From positions 735,336 through 799,335 of the forward strand of contig NZ_AZEH01000039.1 in the NCBI RefSeq assembly GCF_001436275.1: a DNA stretch of 64,000 nt, in the 5' to 3' direction. A program made the position numbers and the translations under genes. Of the stretch, positions 36,707 to 46,495 are shown in pieces. The notes beneath the pieces were generated by a model. It did not search any database. It was not told where the DNA came from and saw only the letters and a list, made by a program, of their open reading frames with translations. Position 1 is the stretch's first letter. The number at the start of each line of letters is the position of its first letter. The DNA comes from Liquorilactobacillus oeni DSM 19972 (GTDB taxonomy: Bacteria; Bacillota; Bacilli; Lactobacillales; Lactobacillaceae).

Positions 36707-38140
36707 TTAGTCAGAAAACTCATCAATCATTTTTGCCCGTAATTCCTTGAGCTGATGTGTCCAATAAACATCGTAAATATCTGGATTTTTCAAACGCAAA
36801 CATGCTGCTGGCAGTTTTCCGATTTTTTGACTGGATGTTTCTTGAATCTCCATCGTTTTTGGTTGTTTATAAACTAATCTTCCTTGTTTAAAAATCTGAA
36901 CCAGCAAAGGTTTTAGTACCAGTCCATGCATTTTCTTTTTTTGTTGAGTCTTATTCGGATCTGAATTAAAAATTCTGCTGTTTCCACGAATTTTTTCTGC
37001 ATATAAACTCAGAAGATCTCCTTGGACTTCTCCTTCCTTATCATATAAACGATAAAGATTTTTGAAGCCGGGAATCGTGGTTTTCTCGACGGTATTGCTG
37101 AGCTTTATCTTTGGAATAATCTTATTATCTTCTTGTGTAGCGACAAGCTTATAAACACCACTTAAAACCGGATCTGAAGAAGCAGTAATAAGCTTTTCAC
37201 CCACACCAAAACTGTCAATTGATGCTCCTTCTTCAAGTACGTTTTGGATAACATCTTCATCAAGTGCATTTGAGACAGTAATTGTTGCATTCTTAAAACC
37301 CGCTTCATCCAACATTTTACGAGCTCTCTTAGTCAGATATGTAATATCTCCCGAATCTATTCTTATTCCGATATTACTGTAAAGCTCCTCTTTTTTTAAC
37401 TGTTCGAAGATTTTAATTGCGTTAGGGACACCAGAATTCAAAACATCGTAAGTGTCTACAAGTAAAAGACAGTTATGAGGGTAAATTTTCATCCATGCCA
37501 AAAAAGCTTCTCTTTCCGTTGAAAAAGACTGAATCCAACTATGTGCCATAGTTCCAAGCGGCTTTAGCCCAAAGAGTTTTGCGCTCAAAACATTTGCAGT
37601 CCCAGAGCATCCCCCAATTACCGCTGCACGTGCACCATAAGTCGCGGCATCAGCACCTTGAGCACGCCTTGAGCCGAATTCCATCACTGACCTTCCCCGT
37701 GCTACCATGCATATCCGGCGTGCCTTTGTAGCAATCAATGATTCATGGTTAACAATGTTTAACAACATTGTTTCAAGCAGCTGAGCCTGAACTAATGGTC
37801 CCCTGACAGTTATCAAGGGCTCATTAGGAAAAACTGGTGTCCCTTCTTCAACTGACCAAACATCACACTCAAATTTAAAATTACTCAGGTACTCCAAAAA
37901 GGCAGGTGAAAAAGTTTCCATCTTCCTAAGATATTCAATATCTGAGTCGCTAAACTGAAGTTCATTAAGATATTGGATCACTTGGGCAAGTCCTGCATAA
38001 ATAACAAGACCGCCCTTGTCGGGAATCTTACGGAAATATAGATCAAAATACCCCTTTTTTTCAGGAACTTCTTCAAAGAACCCATTTGCCATTGTTAACT
38101 CATAAAGGTCTAGCAAAAGAGTTAGGTTACGTGATTTCAT
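36707..38140 (-). CDS. pncB: Nicotinate phosphoribosyltransferase
   Basis: First step of nicotinate salvage to NAD: nicotinate plus PRPP gives nicotinate mononucleotide. The length is 477. Segments typical of the family are the N-terminal LLLDLYELTMANGFFE, FGSRRAQGADAATYGARAAVIGG, the catalytic-histidine stretch GTMAHSWIQSF, and LLVDTYDVLNSGV. ATG start with GGAGG upstream. niaR, encoding a probable niacin-responsive repressor, is directly upstream, and dyads in the gap suggest control by it. Lactobacilli usually need niacin, so this is a key uptake-salvage gene. Confidence 0.95.
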   Translation of the reverse strand: MKSRNLTLLLDLYELTMANGFFEEVPEKKGYFDLYFRKIPDKGGLVIYAGLAQVIQYLNELQFSDSDIEYLRKMETFSPAFLEYLSNFKFECDVWSVEEGTPVFPNEPLITVRGPLVQAQLLETMLLNIVNHESLIATKARRICMVARGRSVMEFGSRRAQGADAATYGARAAVIGGCSGTANVLSAKLFGLKPLGTMAHSWIQSFSTEREAFLAWMKIYPHNCLLLVDTYDVLNSGVPNAIKIFEQLKKEELYSNIGIRIDSGDITYLTKRARKMLDEAGFKNATITVSNALDEDVIQNVLEEGASIDSFGVGEKLITASSDPVLSGVYKLVATQEDNKIIPKIKLSNTVEKTTIPGFKNLYRLYDKEGEVQGDLLSLYAEKIRGNSRIFNSDPNKTQQKKKMHGLVLKPLLVQIFKQGRLVYKQPKTMEIQETSSQKIGKLPAACLRLKNPDIYDVYWTHQLKELRAKMIDEFSD

Positions 38141-38178
38141 TAGCTTCCTCCAACATTGTCCAACAGACTTTTAAAGGG

Positions 38179-38188
38179 TGTCAAGACA
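38179..38188. promoter_or_regulatory. TGTCAAGACA dyad upstream of pncB
   Basis: Short perfect dyad (TGTC-AA-GACA) 39 bases before the pncB ATG. Candidate operator for the neighbouring niaR product. Confidence 0.45.
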
Positions 38189-38209
38189 TATAGTTAAGTT
38201 TAAACTATA
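38189..38209. promoter_or_regulatory. TATAGTT-N7-AACTATA dyad upstream of pncB
   Basis: Perfect 7-bp inverted repeat with a 7-base spacer, directly beside the TGTCAAGACA dyad in the niaR-pncB gap. The regulator was not identified. Confidence 0.45.
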
Positions 38210-38235
38210 CTTTTCTTTCTACCACGTCAAGTTCA

Positions 38236-38748
38236 TTATTTATAAAGAATCCCAAGTTTGGAAAGTTGTTCCTTTATTTTTTTGAATTGAGATTCGTTTT
38301 CACAAGCAACTTCATGTAAGTGAATTCCATTCGTAAGGCTGGAAAGCAGGTGATGTTCTCCATGTACTGTCCGGCTCATAAAATCGTTTATATCTGCTTC
38401 AGTCGCAATTCCCAGCGTTCCGGTAAGCTGCCCATACACATTGTGTTCAACCGTTACATCGATAACCTCTCCTCCAAGCTTAACAATTGTCTCCAATTCT
38501 AAACGAGTCTGGTCTAAACTGTGTCTGCAGGCCAAAATCCCATGAAAAGCGGTACTTTTTTCCTTAATGCGATATCCGTTTACCGTTGCAATAATCGGTT
38601 CTCCTTCTGCACGAAGCAAAGCAACGTCGCCCACAATAGTCTGGCGGCTGACACCAAATTTTTTTGCGAATTTTCCGGCACTCACCACATCACTATTCCA
38701 TAACTCATTTTTAATGATAGCTCTACGTTTTAAATTACTGTTTTTCAA
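38236..38748 (-). CDS. niaR: NiaR-type niacin-responsive transcriptional repressor
   Basis: A 170-residue regulator with an N-terminal winged helix (LKRRAIIKNELWNSDVVSAGKFAKKFGVSRQTIVGDVALLR) and a C-terminal 3H domain holding conserved histidines (DVTVEHNVYGQLTG; RTVHGEHHLLSSLTNGIHLHEV). NiaR (YrxA) represses niacin uptake and NAD genes when nicotinate is present. I choose the TTG at 38748 because GGCGGTGAT, a near-perfect anti-SD match, stands seven bases upstream; a GTG five codons earlier is open. pncB follows after about 95 bases, the expected target. Confidence 0.88.
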   Translation of the reverse strand: MKNSNLKRRAIIKNELWNSDVVSAGKFAKKFGVSRQTIVGDVALLRAEGEPIIATVNGYRIKEKSTAFHGILACRHSLDQTRLELETIVKLGGEVIDVTVEHNVYGQLTGTLGIATEADINDFMSRTVHGEHHLLSSLTNGIHLHEVACENESQFKKIKEQLSKLGILYK

Positions 38749-38789
38749 TTCATCACCGCCCACAAAAAAAGTTTTAAAAAATTTAACTA

Positions 38790-38842
38790 TTTAAAAATAA
38801 CAGAGGCAGACCATTTAAATTCTTAATGTCTGTCCCTGTTAA
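38790..38842 (-). terminator. Terminator after pgcA
   Basis: On the minus strand AACAGGGACAGAC ... GGTCTGCCTCTGTT with a few mismatches, then a T-rich tail. It sits between the pgcA stop and niaR. Confidence 0.65.
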
Positions 38843-38877
38843 AGTATATCGGTATTAAGCTAAATTTTAAAGCTTGC

Positions 38878-40608
38878 TTATTTTTTTACAAAATCTCTAA
38901 TTTCGTCCTCAAACTTTTTTCTCTTTAATAAAGCTTTTTCTTGTGTTTGAGCTTCTGTTGCAAGGTATAACTTAATCTTAGGTTCCGTACCTGAAGGGCG
39001 AACTGCAATCCAAGAACCATCAGTTAGAATGTATTTCAAAACATTAGCCTTTGGAAGTTCAATGCGTGAAACTTCTCCAGATGTTGATTTCTTTTCTGAA
39101 CTTGCAAAGTCTTCTATTGCAGCTACTTTAACTCCAGCAAAAGCAGTGGGTGCATTTTTTCTGAATTTAGCCATTAATGTATTGATTTCCTCAGCACCTT
39201 CAACACCATCAAAAGTTAAAGCAATTGTCTTTTCAGCAAAGAAGCCATATTTTTGGAAAAGTTCTTGAAGCCCATCGTAAAGATTTTGTCCCATGCTCTT
39301 GTAGTATGCAGCTACTTCAGCTAACAAGACAAGAGACTGCACTGCATCTTTATCGCGTACAAAGGGTCTGACAAGGTATCCGTAACTTTCCTCAAAGCCA
39401 AACATAAAAGTATGTTCCTTAGTTTTTTCATAGTGCTTAATCTGCTCTGCAATAAACTTGAAACCTGTTAAAACATTAACCATCTCTACGTCATAACTTT
39501 TAGCGATTGCTGTCGCAAATTCACTAGAAACAATTGATTTTACAACTACTGCATTTTGTGGAAGGGTCCCGGCTTTTTTGCGGGCTGTCAGGATATAATT
39601 CAACATTAGAGCAGCGATTTGGTTACCTGTCAACAGCTGGTACTCTCCGGAAGGCTGTCGAACTGCTGCTCCTAAACGGTCGGCATCTGGATCAACTGCT
39701 ATCAAAAGGTCGGCGTCTTCTTTTTTACCGTGCTCAATTGCCAAGTTGAAAGCTGCTGGATCTTCTGGATTAGGTTTTACAACGGTAGAAAATTCAGGAT
39801 CCGGCTTGGCCTGCTCCTTTACCATTGTAAAATTAGTAAATCCAGCTTGTTTCAAGGCCTTTTCCCCTAAAACAGCTCCAGTTCCATGGAGCGGAGAAAA
39901 AATCAATTTCATGGTTTTTCCTTCTTTTGCTACAAGGTCTTGGTCAATGGTTACCTTCTTGACTTCAGCTAAATAAGCTTCATCAACTTCTTTTCCAATA
40001 ATCTGTAATAATCCTGAAGATTTCAGTTCTTTTTCATCTGCTACCTTAATATTAAACAGATCACTTGCTTGACGCACAAATTTAGTGATTAAGTCAGATT
40101 CTTTAGGCGGCATTTGACCACCATCTTCACCATAAATCTTATAGCCATTGTATTGCTTTGGATTATGGCTTGCCGTAATCATAATCCCAGCATAAGTTCC
40201 AAGGTGGCGAACTGTATAGGAAAGTTCTGGTGTCGGACGCAAACTTTCAAAAACAAAGCTTGGAATGCCATGCATGCCCAACACACGCGCCGCTTCGTGT
40301 GCAAATTCTTGTGAATGATGTCTCGAATCAAAGCTAATTGCTACACCGCGTTTTTTTACACTTTCAGCCAATGTATCCATAAACAATGCTAGTCCCTCTG
40401 TTGCTTGTCTGACAGTATAAATGTTCATTCGATTGATTCCCGGTCCAAGAATCCCACGCATTCCTGCTGTTCCAAATTCAAGCGGTGCGTAGAAGGCATC
40501 CTCTTGAGCCGCTTGATCATCCTTTATTTCTGTTAATTCACTGCGTAATTTCGGATCAAGGCCTGCAAAATCAGCCCATACAGTATAATTATCTTTCCAA
40601 CTCAACAT
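38878..40608 (-). CDS. pgcA: Phosphoglucomutase (alpha-D-phosphohexomutase family)
   Basis: Interconverts glucose 6-phosphate and glucose 1-phosphate, linking glycolysis to UDP-glucose, teichoic acid and polysaccharide synthesis. I use the ATG at 40608 (576 residues, MLSWKDNYTVW) with AGGAG upstream. The phosphoserine loop is TASHNPKQYNG (Ser147), the metal loop DPDADRLG, the sugar-binding loop GFEESYGYL, and the C-terminal phosphate loop RPSGTEPKIKLY. The length and motifs fit PgcA/Pgm rather than PgmB or ManB of other hosts. Monocistronic. Confidence 0.93.
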   Translation of the reverse strand: MLSWKDNYTVWADFAGLDPKLRSELTEIKDDQAAQEDAFYAPLEFGTAGMRGILGPGINRMNIYTVRQATEGLALFMDTLAESVKKRGVAISFDSRHHSQEFAHEAARVLGMHGIPSFVFESLRPTPELSYTVRHLGTYAGIMITASHNPKQYNGYKIYGEDGGQMPPKESDLITKFVRQASDLFNIKVADEKELKSSGLLQIIGKEVDEAYLAEVKKVTIDQDLVAKEGKTMKLIFSPLHGTGAVLGEKALKQAGFTNFTMVKEQAKPDPEFSTVVKPNPEDPAAFNLAIEHGKKEDADLLIAVDPDADRLGAAVRQPSGEYQLLTGNQIAALMLNYILTARKKAGTLPQNAVVVKSIVSSEFATAIAKSYDVEMVNVLTGFKFIAEQIKHYEKTKEHTFMFGFEESYGYLVRPFVRDKDAVQSLVLLAEVAAYYKSMGQNLYDGLQELFQKYGFFAEKTIALTFDGVEGAEEINTLMAKFRKNAPTAFAGVKVAAIEDFASSEKKSTSGEVSRIELPKANVLKYILTDGSWIAVRPSGTEPKIKLYLATEAQTQEKALLKRKKFEDEIRDFVKK

Positions 40609-40808
40609 AATCACTCCTAAATTATTCTACTGATAGTATACTATAAATAAACCGCTTTTATTCAAAAAAGGATAAATTATTTAATCGCCTTCTAAATGTT
40701 TCAGTAGTCCTAGTGCTATATTGATGGACATGAAATTTTATGCAAAATTGATTAAATTATTTTAGAAACTACCATTTTAGTCATCAACTATATCAGTAGC
40801 TTAGGCTT

Positions 40809-40842
40809 AAAAAAAGACCTGCAAAAAACTGCAAGCCTTTGA
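40809..40842 (-). terminator. Terminator after trxB
   Basis: On the minus strand AGGCTTGCA, loop, TGCAGGTCT (9 bp with wobbles), then seven T. Confidence 0.75.
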
Positions 40843-40873
40843 TTTTTAAACTTTTTAATCAGTAAACAGTAAA

Positions 40874-41815
40874 CTAACTTCTTTGAATGTCTTTTAAACT
40901 TTCAAGATAATTAAAAGCCTCTTGTCCTGCAACACTACCGTCGCCAACAGCTGTAGCAATCTGCCGTAAATCTTTTTTTCGGACATCTCCTACTGCAAAG
41001 ATTCCCGGAACACTAGTCTCCATCTTGTCATTTGTAATAATCCAGCCTTGTTCATCTGTGATTCCAAGATGAGTAACCGTTTCAGTCATAGGCAATAAAC
41101 CGATGTAGATAAATACCCCAGAAACTGGCATGACCTCATCAACACCCGTTTTTTTATTGTGGATTTTCACACCAGTAACTTTTTGCCCATCGCCTTCTAT
41201 TTGAATGACTATAGTATTCCAAGTAAAATTAATTTTAGAATTTTGGAATGCACGTTCCTGTAAAATTTTTTGCGCCCGCAGCTGATCACGTCTGTGAATC
41301 ACATTGACGTTCTTAACCATTTGTGCCAAATATGAACCTTCCTCAATTGCCGAGTCTCCACCCCCAACAACTGCAACATCACGATCACGAAAAAAAGCCC
41401 CATCACATACCGCACAGTAAGAAACTCCACGCCCACTATATTTTTCTTCTCCTGGGATACCCAACTTTTTATACTGAGAACCAGTTGCAATAATCAATGC
41501 ATTTGTCTCAAAGACATCGCTATCTGTCCTAATTGTCTTTAGTCCTTCATCAGAAACGTCGATACTTTGAACAGTCCCATACGCATACTGAGCATCAAAT
41601 TGTAGTGCACTGTCATACATTTTTTTTGCAAGATCCGGACCTAAGATAGATTTGAATCCTGGATAATTTTCAACTTCAGCAGTGTTATTCATTTGTCCGC
41701 CGTACACTCCCCGGTCAAGTATTAACACAGATAGGTTAGCACGTGATGCATATAATGCAGCCGTCATTCCTCCTGGACCGGCGCCGATAATAATCACATC
41801 ATATTGTTTTGCCAA
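40874..41815 (-). CDS. trxB: Thioredoxin reductase
   Basis: FAD- and NADPH-dependent reductase of thioredoxin. I start it at the TTG at 41815 (313 residues, LAKQYDVIIIGAGPGG), with GGAAAGG upstream; longer in-frame starts lack a ribosome site. FAD motif GAGPGG near residue 11, redox-active CAVC (Cys134, Cys137), NADPH motif VVGGGDSAIEEG, and the C-terminal FAVGDVRKKDLRQIATAVGDG. It is the last gene of pspC-yvlD-hprK-lgt-gpsA-trxB. As a thiol-stress gene it is a plausible Spx target. Confidence 0.95.
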   Translation of the reverse strand: MAKQYDVIIIGAGPGGMTAALYASRANLSVLILDRGVYGGQMNNTAEVENYPGFKSILGPDLAKKMYDSALQFDAQYAYGTVQSIDVSDEGLKTIRTDSDVFETNALIIATGSQYKKLGIPGEEKYSGRGVSYCAVCDGAFFRDRDVAVVGGGDSAIEEGSYLAQMVKNVNVIHRRDQLRAQKILQERAFQNSKINFTWNTIVIQIEGDGQKVTGVKIHNKKTGVDEVMPVSGVFIYIGLLPMTETVTHLGITDEQGWIITNDKMETSVPGIFAVGDVRKKDLRQIATAVGDGSVAGQEAFNYLESLKDIQRS

Positions 41816-41903
41816 ATTAATTTTACCTTTCCTTTCTTCTTTCAGCCAAGACCTAATTTTCATGAAGCTCTTTTATTATTATAGCTTACTTTTAGTAAGC
41901 ATT

Positions 41904-42929
41904 CTAATTTTTTGTTTCTTCTTCTGAACGTCCTTCACGTTTCATCAGCTCTAAAATGGCATCTTTGATTTTACGGCCCTTGTAGATAACGTCGTAGATT
42001 GCTTCTGTAATCGGCATTTCAATCTTTTCTTGCTGGGCAAGTTCATATGCAGCTTTAGTTGTATTAATACCTTCAATTACCATTCCCATATTAGCAACAA
42101 CTTTTTTTAAGTCCTCTCCACGCCCAAGCTGATCTCCTGCACGCCAGTTGCGTGAATGAACACTCGTACAAGTTACAATCAAGTCGCCGACGCCTGTTAA
42201 ACCAATAAAGGTCAGCGGTTCTGCCCCTAAAGCAACTCCTAAACGAGCAATCTCCGCAAGCCCACGGGTTATCAAAGCAGCCTTAGCATCATCTCCGTAG
42301 CCCAATCCATGAAGTGCACCAGCTCCTAAAGCAATAATGTTTTTAAAAGCAGCTCCAAGTTCTACACCGATGATATCGCTATTAGTATAAACACGGAAAT
42401 ATTCATTCATAAAAATTTTCTGTATATGCTTCGCAGCTTCTTGATTTTCAGAGGCTGCTGTAACCAGAGTCAGATCATGACAGGCAACTTCTTCTGCATG
42501 GCTTGGTCCCGATAAAGCAACAATCCCATTGCGCCTATCTTCAGGAATCTCCTCAGCAATAATCTCAGAAATTCTTTTGTGGGTCCCCAACTCTAATCCT
42601 TTACTGGCATGAGCAATCACAGTTTTTTTGTCGTTTGGGGCTAAAAGTGCTGCAATTTGGCGAGAAACCATTCTAATAGCTTTTGTAGGGACGACCAACA
42701 AAATTACAGTTGCTCCTTCAATTACTTTTTTTAGCTCAGTTGTTGCTTGTAACCTCGAATCATATTCAAAATCAGCTAAATAATGCCGATTGGTATGAAG
42801 ATTATTCAGTTCATCAACTTGTTCTTGTCTGCGCGACCATATACGGACCTTTAGACCATTTAAAACCAGAGTATTTGCCAAAACACTTCCCCAAGAGCCA
42901 GCTCCGATTACAGCAATTCTTTCACACAC
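41904..42929 (-). CDS. gpsA: Glycerol-3-phosphate dehydrogenase [NAD(P)+]
   Basis: Reduces dihydroxyacetone phosphate to sn-glycerol 3-phosphate for phospholipid and lipoteichoic acid synthesis. I place the start at the GTG at 42929 (341 residues), eight bases after TAGGAG. The nucleotide-binding motif [17 protein letters not shown] and [11 protein letters not shown] segment are typical, and the catalytic lysine is in [11 protein letters not shown]. It lies 11 bases behind lgt, whose substrate phosphatidylglycerol depends on its product. Confidence 0.95.
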   Translation of the reverse strand: MCERIAVIGAGSWGSVLANTLVLNGLKVRIWSRRQEQVDELNNLHTNRHYLADFEYDSRLQATTELKKVIEGATVILLVVPTKAIRMVSRQIAALLAPNDKKTVIAHASKGLELGTHKRISEIIAEEIPEDRRNGIVALSGPSHAEEVACHDLTLVTAASENQEAAKHIQKIFMNEYFRVYTNSDIIGVELGAAFKNIIALGAGALHGLGYGDDAKAALITRGLAEIARLGVALGAEPLTFIGLTGVGDLIVTCTSVHSRNWRAGDQLGRGEDLKKVVANMGMVIEGINTTKAAYELAQQEKIEMPITEAIYDVIYKGRKIKDAILELMKREGRSEEETKN

Positions 42930-42940
42930 AGCTACCACTC

Positions 42941-43777
42941 CTATTTTTCATATCTATCTTCTTTTCCATCCAAGTACCAAGGATTAAGAGGTTTCCAGTA
43001 ACGACGTAAAAAAAGCCAGACAATTGCAGCAACAAATAAAATAACTGACAGCCATTGTGAAACGCGCATTACTCCCAGCATTAAACTATCTGTACGCATT
43101 CCTTCAATAAAAAAGCGCCCAAATGAATACCAAATAACATAGCTAAAAAAAACCTCACCTCGTTTGAAAAGGCCCTTTCGATGGCGCAGCAAAAGCAACA
43201 CGACAAATCCTCCAAGATCCCATAATGATTCATATAAAAATGTCGGTTGGTAATATGTACCGTTAATGTTCATTTGATTAATAATAAAGCCTGGCAAATG
43301 TAGCCCTTGCAAAAAGCTGAAAGTTGTCTTTTGACCATGAGCTTCTTGGTTCATAAAGTTTCCCCAGCGGCCGATTCCTTGCGCCATAATTACTGTGGGA
43401 GCAATCACATCTAACATTAACCAAACAGATATCTGTCTGCGTTTGCAAAAAATATTAACAACTATTATTGCACCAATCAGTGCCCCGTAAATTGCGATAC
43501 CGCCATCCCAAATACGATAAGTTTCATTTAAATGCTGCGAATAATAGTTCCATTCGAACACTACATAGTAGATACGTGCTGAAATAATTGAAAATGGCAT
43601 TGCCCATAGCAGCAGGTCATAGATGTCATTTTCCGAAATTCCTCTTTTTTTACCTTCGTTAACTGCCAAAGCAACAGCCAAGACCACCGCTGTAGCAATA
43701 ATTATTCCATACCAATGGACTTCAAGAGGTCCTAAAGAAAAGGCAACAGGATCAAGGGCACTCAGTAAATAATTCAC
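42941..43777 (-). CDS. lgt: Prolipoprotein diacylglyceryl transferase Lgt
   Basis: Membrane enzyme that moves diacylglycerol from phosphatidylglycerol to the lipobox cysteine of prolipoproteins. The 278 residues have about seven hydrophobic segments. The signature R-x-G-N-F is [12 protein letters not shown], with HWYGIIIA near the N-terminus and RTDSL near the C-terminus. The start is GTG. It sits between hprK and gpsA with small gaps, the usual Firmicute order. Confidence 0.95.
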   Translation of the reverse strand: MNYLLSALDPVAFSLGPLEVHWYGIIIATAVVLAVALAVNEGKKRGISENDIYDLLLWAMPFSIISARIYYVVFEWNYYSQHLNETYRIWDGGIAIYGALIGAIIVVNIFCKRRQISVWLMLDVIAPTVIMAQGIGRWGNFMNQEAHGQKTTFSFLQGLHLPGFIINQMNINGTYYQPTFLYESLWDLGGFVVLLLLRHRKGLFKRGEVFFSYVIWYSFGRFFIEGMRTDSLMLGVMRVSQWLSVILFVAAIVWLFLRRYWKPLNPWYLDGKEDRYEK

Positions 43778-43792
43778 TTAATAAACACATCC

Positions 43793-44734
43793 TTACTGTT
43801 CATTAGAATTTTCACGAATAAGATTATTTAAATTGCTCTCAAAAAGCTTAGTTGCGTCGTACCCCATTGTCTTGGCCCTGAAATTCATAGCTGCAGCTTC
43901 AATAATAATGGCAAGATTTCTTCCAATTTTAACTGGAATAGAAATTTTAGGGACATCGACGTCAAAAATTCTGAGTTTCTGTTCACCGCTGCCCAGACGG
44001 TCAAACTTTTTATCCGGTCCCCAATCTTCCAAATGAACGATCAAAGAAATATCTGTCTCGGCACGGACTGCACCCGCTCCGAAGAGATTCATGACATCAA
44101 TGATCCCAATCCCACGAATTTCCAACAAATGTCTTAAAATTTTAGGAGCTTCCCCTCTAATAGTCTGCTCGTCTTTTTGATAGACTTCGACTCTATCATC
44201 GGCGATCAGACGATGCCCTCTTTTGATCAGGTCAAGGGCTGTTTCTGACTTGCCTACACCCGAATCACCAGTAATAAGCACTCCTAAACCATAAATATCC
44301 ACTAAAACCCCATGCAATGACTTTCTTTCTGCAAGCTGTGTTTCCAAATAATCTGTCATTTTTGATAAAAGCCGCGTAGTTGGTAATTTAGACCTTAAAA
44401 CTGGGATGCCTCTCTTCTTGGCAGCAATATCCAATTCTTCAGGTACAGGCAAATAACGTGAAATAATAAAACAAGGTGTAACTTCATTTCTACATAACTT
44501 ATTCATTACATCCTCACGCTTTTTTTTATCCATTTTTCGTGCGTAGGATATCTCTGTCATTCCCAGCACTTGAATCCTTTCAGCAGGATAATAATCAAAG
44601 TACCCAGTTAACTCAAGTCCTGGCCGTGAAATATCACTTGTAGAAATAAGTTTTGTTTTCAAGTATTTCTCACCAGAAAAAACCTTCAATCCAGTCATTT
44701 CAACCAGACTTTTTACATTAACAGTATTATCCAC
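43793..44734 (-). CDS. hprK: HPr kinase/phosphorylase
   Basis: Sensor enzyme of carbon catabolite repression: phosphorylates HPr at Ser46 with ATP when fructose 1,6-bisphosphate is high and removes it when phosphate is high. The length is 313. The C-terminal kinase domain has Walker A GDSGVGKS at 156-163, HGVLVDIYG at 141-149, and the family signature [22 protein letters not shown]. The start is GTG. Together with the glycolytic operon elsewhere in the window it marks a CcpA-type regulatory system. It is upstream of lgt with a 15-base gap. Confidence 0.96.
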   Translation of the reverse strand: MDNTVNVKSLVEMTGLKVFSGEKYLKTKLISTSDISRPGLELTGYFDYYPAERIQVLGMTEISYARKMDKKKREDVMNKLCRNEVTPCFIISRYLPVPEELDIAAKKRGIPVLRSKLPTTRLLSKMTDYLETQLAERKSLHGVLVDIYGLGVLITGDSGVGKSETALDLIKRGHRLIADDRVEVYQKDEQTIRGEAPKILRHLLEIRGIGIIDVMNLFGAGAVRAETDISLIVHLEDWGPDKKFDRLGSGEQKLRIFDVDVPKISIPVKIGRNLAIIIEAAAMNFRAKTMGYDATKLFESNLNNLIRENSNEQ

Positions 44735-44797
44735 AATAAAAACCCCCTACACGAATTACCTAACTAATGTATTTTATAAACAATACTATTCTAATGC

Positions 44798-45148
44798 TTA
44801 GTGATCTGTTTGAAAATAATTAGTGATTATCAGGTTGATAAAGCCTAAAATCAGAGCCATAAAAAAAGCAGCTCCGAAACTTGAAAATTTGAAGGAGTTA
44901 CCAACTAGAAATGATGTCATTTCGAGCATAAAAGCATTAATAACAAAATAAAACAGCCCTAGAGTCATGAAAGTAATCGGTAATGATAAAATCAGTAAAA
45001 CTGGTTTGACAAAAGCATTCAGTAAACCCAAAGTAACTGCAGCTATTAGCGATATCCAGATACTGGAAACGTAAAAATATTGTGGGAAAAACCCCGCAGC
45101 AGCTATAAATATGATTGCGTTAATCAAAACACGTCGCAAAAACAGCAT
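44798..45148 (-). CDS. YvlD-like phage-holin-family-4 membrane protein
   Basis: A 116-residue integral membrane protein with four hydrophobic segments (about 5-25, 30-50, 55-78, 88-110), of the family named after phage holins but chromosomal and not part of a lysis cassette. Segments LLNAFVKPVLLILSLPITFMTLGLFYFVINAFML are typical. In Bacillus the yvlABCD operon is induced by envelope stress, and its PspC-like member is next door here too. The function is unknown; a membrane-stress role is inferred. Confidence 0.8.
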   Translation of the reverse strand: MLFLRRVLINAIIFIAAAGFFPQYFYVSSIWISLIAAVTLGLLNAFVKPVLLILSLPITFMTLGLFYFVINAFMLEMTSFLVGNSFKFSSFGAAFFMALILGFINLIITNYFQTDH

Positions 45149-45172
45149 TTATCTTCCTCCAAAATTGTGTTT

Positions 45173-45484
45173 CTAATGAATATCTTTTTCGTGTACATCT
45201 TTAATAACGCGTCGAGTACGTTTTCTTTTTCTTTTCGAATTCGACTCTTGCTTAAATAAAGAACTTAAACTAAAGAAAGAATTATTCTCAGAAGCCGGAA
45301 TGGTTACAATTAACATGAGATAGATGGCAATCATTAAAAATGTCAAGTGTGGAATAAGAGCAAGAATCAGAAAAGTTATCCGTATAACCCACACAGGAAA
45401 GTTTAAGTATTCTGCCAGCCCTGCACATACGCCTGCTAAATAACGGTTAGTTGAACGTTTTATTTTTTTTGTGTCCTTTCTCAA
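45173..45484 (-). CDS. PspC-domain membrane protein
   Basis: A 103-residue PspC-family protein (YvlC-like). The PspC domain covers roughly residues 8-65: RSTNRYLAGVCAGLAEYLNFPVWVIRITFLILALI, with one to two membrane helices, then a basic C-terminal tail (KRKRKRTRRVIKD). PspC proteins sense or stabilise the membrane under envelope stress. The start is TTG with AAGGAGG upstream. It is the first gene of the operon and has its own promoter. Confidence 0.85.
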   Translation of the reverse strand: MRKDTKKIKRSTNRYLAGVCAGLAEYLNFPVWVIRITFLILALIPHLTFLMIAIYLMLIVTIPASENNSFFSLSSLFKQESNSKRKRKRTRRVIKDVHEKDIH

Positions 45485-45534
45485 TTAAAATGTTCCTCCT
45501 TAAACTATCTTTCTGCCAGAGTTTAACTATTAAA

Positions 45535-45563
45535 ATTGTACATTTTCATCTAGGTTTTAGCAA
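45535..45563 (-). promoter_or_regulatory. Promoter of the pspC-hprK-lgt operon
   Basis: On the minus strand TTGCTA, 17-base spacer, TACAAT, about 50 bases before the first gene. Confidence 0.6.
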
Positions 45564-45599
45564 ATCAATCACAGTAACTTCAAACAAGTTTAAATAAAA

Positions 45600-46274
45600 T
45601 TACAAATTATTTTTCGAACTCGGGTTCAATTCTACAATTTCTCCTAATTGTAAAAAAACAATCCACTCGCAAACATTAGTAACATAGTCACCTATTCTTT
45701 CCAAGTAAGTAGCTACGGAAATATAATAAGAACCACTGAAAACCGAAGCAGGAGCAGCCTGCATAACAGTCATGCAGCGTTGCCTGATCTTTCTTAACTC
45801 TGCATCAAGAAAGCGATCATCTTTCGCTATCTGATAAGCTCGTTCCAAGTTTCGATTAACATACGCATCAAGAACATGTTCAACCATAGAACACGTATAG
45901 TCACCCATTTTGGCAATTTCAACTTCTATTTCAGCAATTCTTTGACTTCCTTTCATTCTAATCGTTGCATTGCACATGCTAACTGCATGATCGCCGATCC
46001 GCTCAATATCAGAACTAGCTTTCAAAATAGTAATAACATCACGAAGGTCTGCAGTAACCGGTTGATAGAGTGCAATAACTTCCAATGTCATTTTTTCAAG
46101 TTCATTTTCACATTCATTAATTGCTTGATCCCGTACTATCACATTGTGGGCCAGCGCTTTATCATGATCAACAAAAGCCTTCACAGCGCGAAATATAGCC
46201 TCATGAACCATCATTCCCATTTCTGCAAAACGAACATGCATTTTACTCAACTCATTATTGAAGGTTTTTCTCAA
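45600..46274 (-). CDS. phoU: Phosphate signalling protein PhoU
   Basis: Negative regulator that links phosphate transport to PhoR signalling. I start at the TTG at 46274 (224 residues, MRKTFNNELSKM), eight bases after GGAG. It consists of two tandem PhoU repeats of three helices each, with metal-binding E/DxxxD motifs (DIERIGDHAVSMCN and YLERIGDYVTNVCEW). It is downstream of phoP-phoR but behind a terminator, and no pst transporter gene is present between them. Confidence 0.92.
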   Translation of the reverse strand: MRKTFNNELSKMHVRFAEMGMMVHEAIFRAVKAFVDHDKALAHNVIVRDQAINECENELEKMTLEVIALYQPVTADLRDVITILKASSDIERIGDHAVSMCNATIRMKGSQRIAEIEVEIAKMGDYTCSMVEHVLDAYVNRNLERAYQIAKDDRFLDAELRKIRQRCMTVMQAAPASVFSGSYYISVATYLERIGDYVTNVCEWIVFLQLGEIVELNPSSKNNL

Positions 46275-46429
46275 CTTTTTCACTCCTAGCCATTTTTAAA
46301 TATAAAGTTTCGCACCCTTAGTCAACTATTTAAAACTTTTTGATTATTTTGATTCTATACTTTTCTTTTAGCGTGTGCAATTTCTCATACACTAAAGTAA
46401 AGTCGAAACTTGTTTAAATATTTATGTCA

Positions 46430-46468
46430 AAGGGCCATGACAAAAGGATTATTTTTGCCACAGCCCAA
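46430..46468 (-). terminator. Terminator after phoR
   Basis: On the minus strand GGGCTGTGGCAAAA, loop, TTTTGTCATGGCCC, then a short T run. It is a member of the GGCYGTGACAA hairpin family. Confidence 0.65.
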
Positions 46469-46495
46469 TCTTTACAGACTTATACTGGTAATCAG

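Noticed and set aside
44798-45148. Phage holin
   Set aside because: The family name is misleading. The gene sits in the conserved pspC-hprK operon with no lysis genes.
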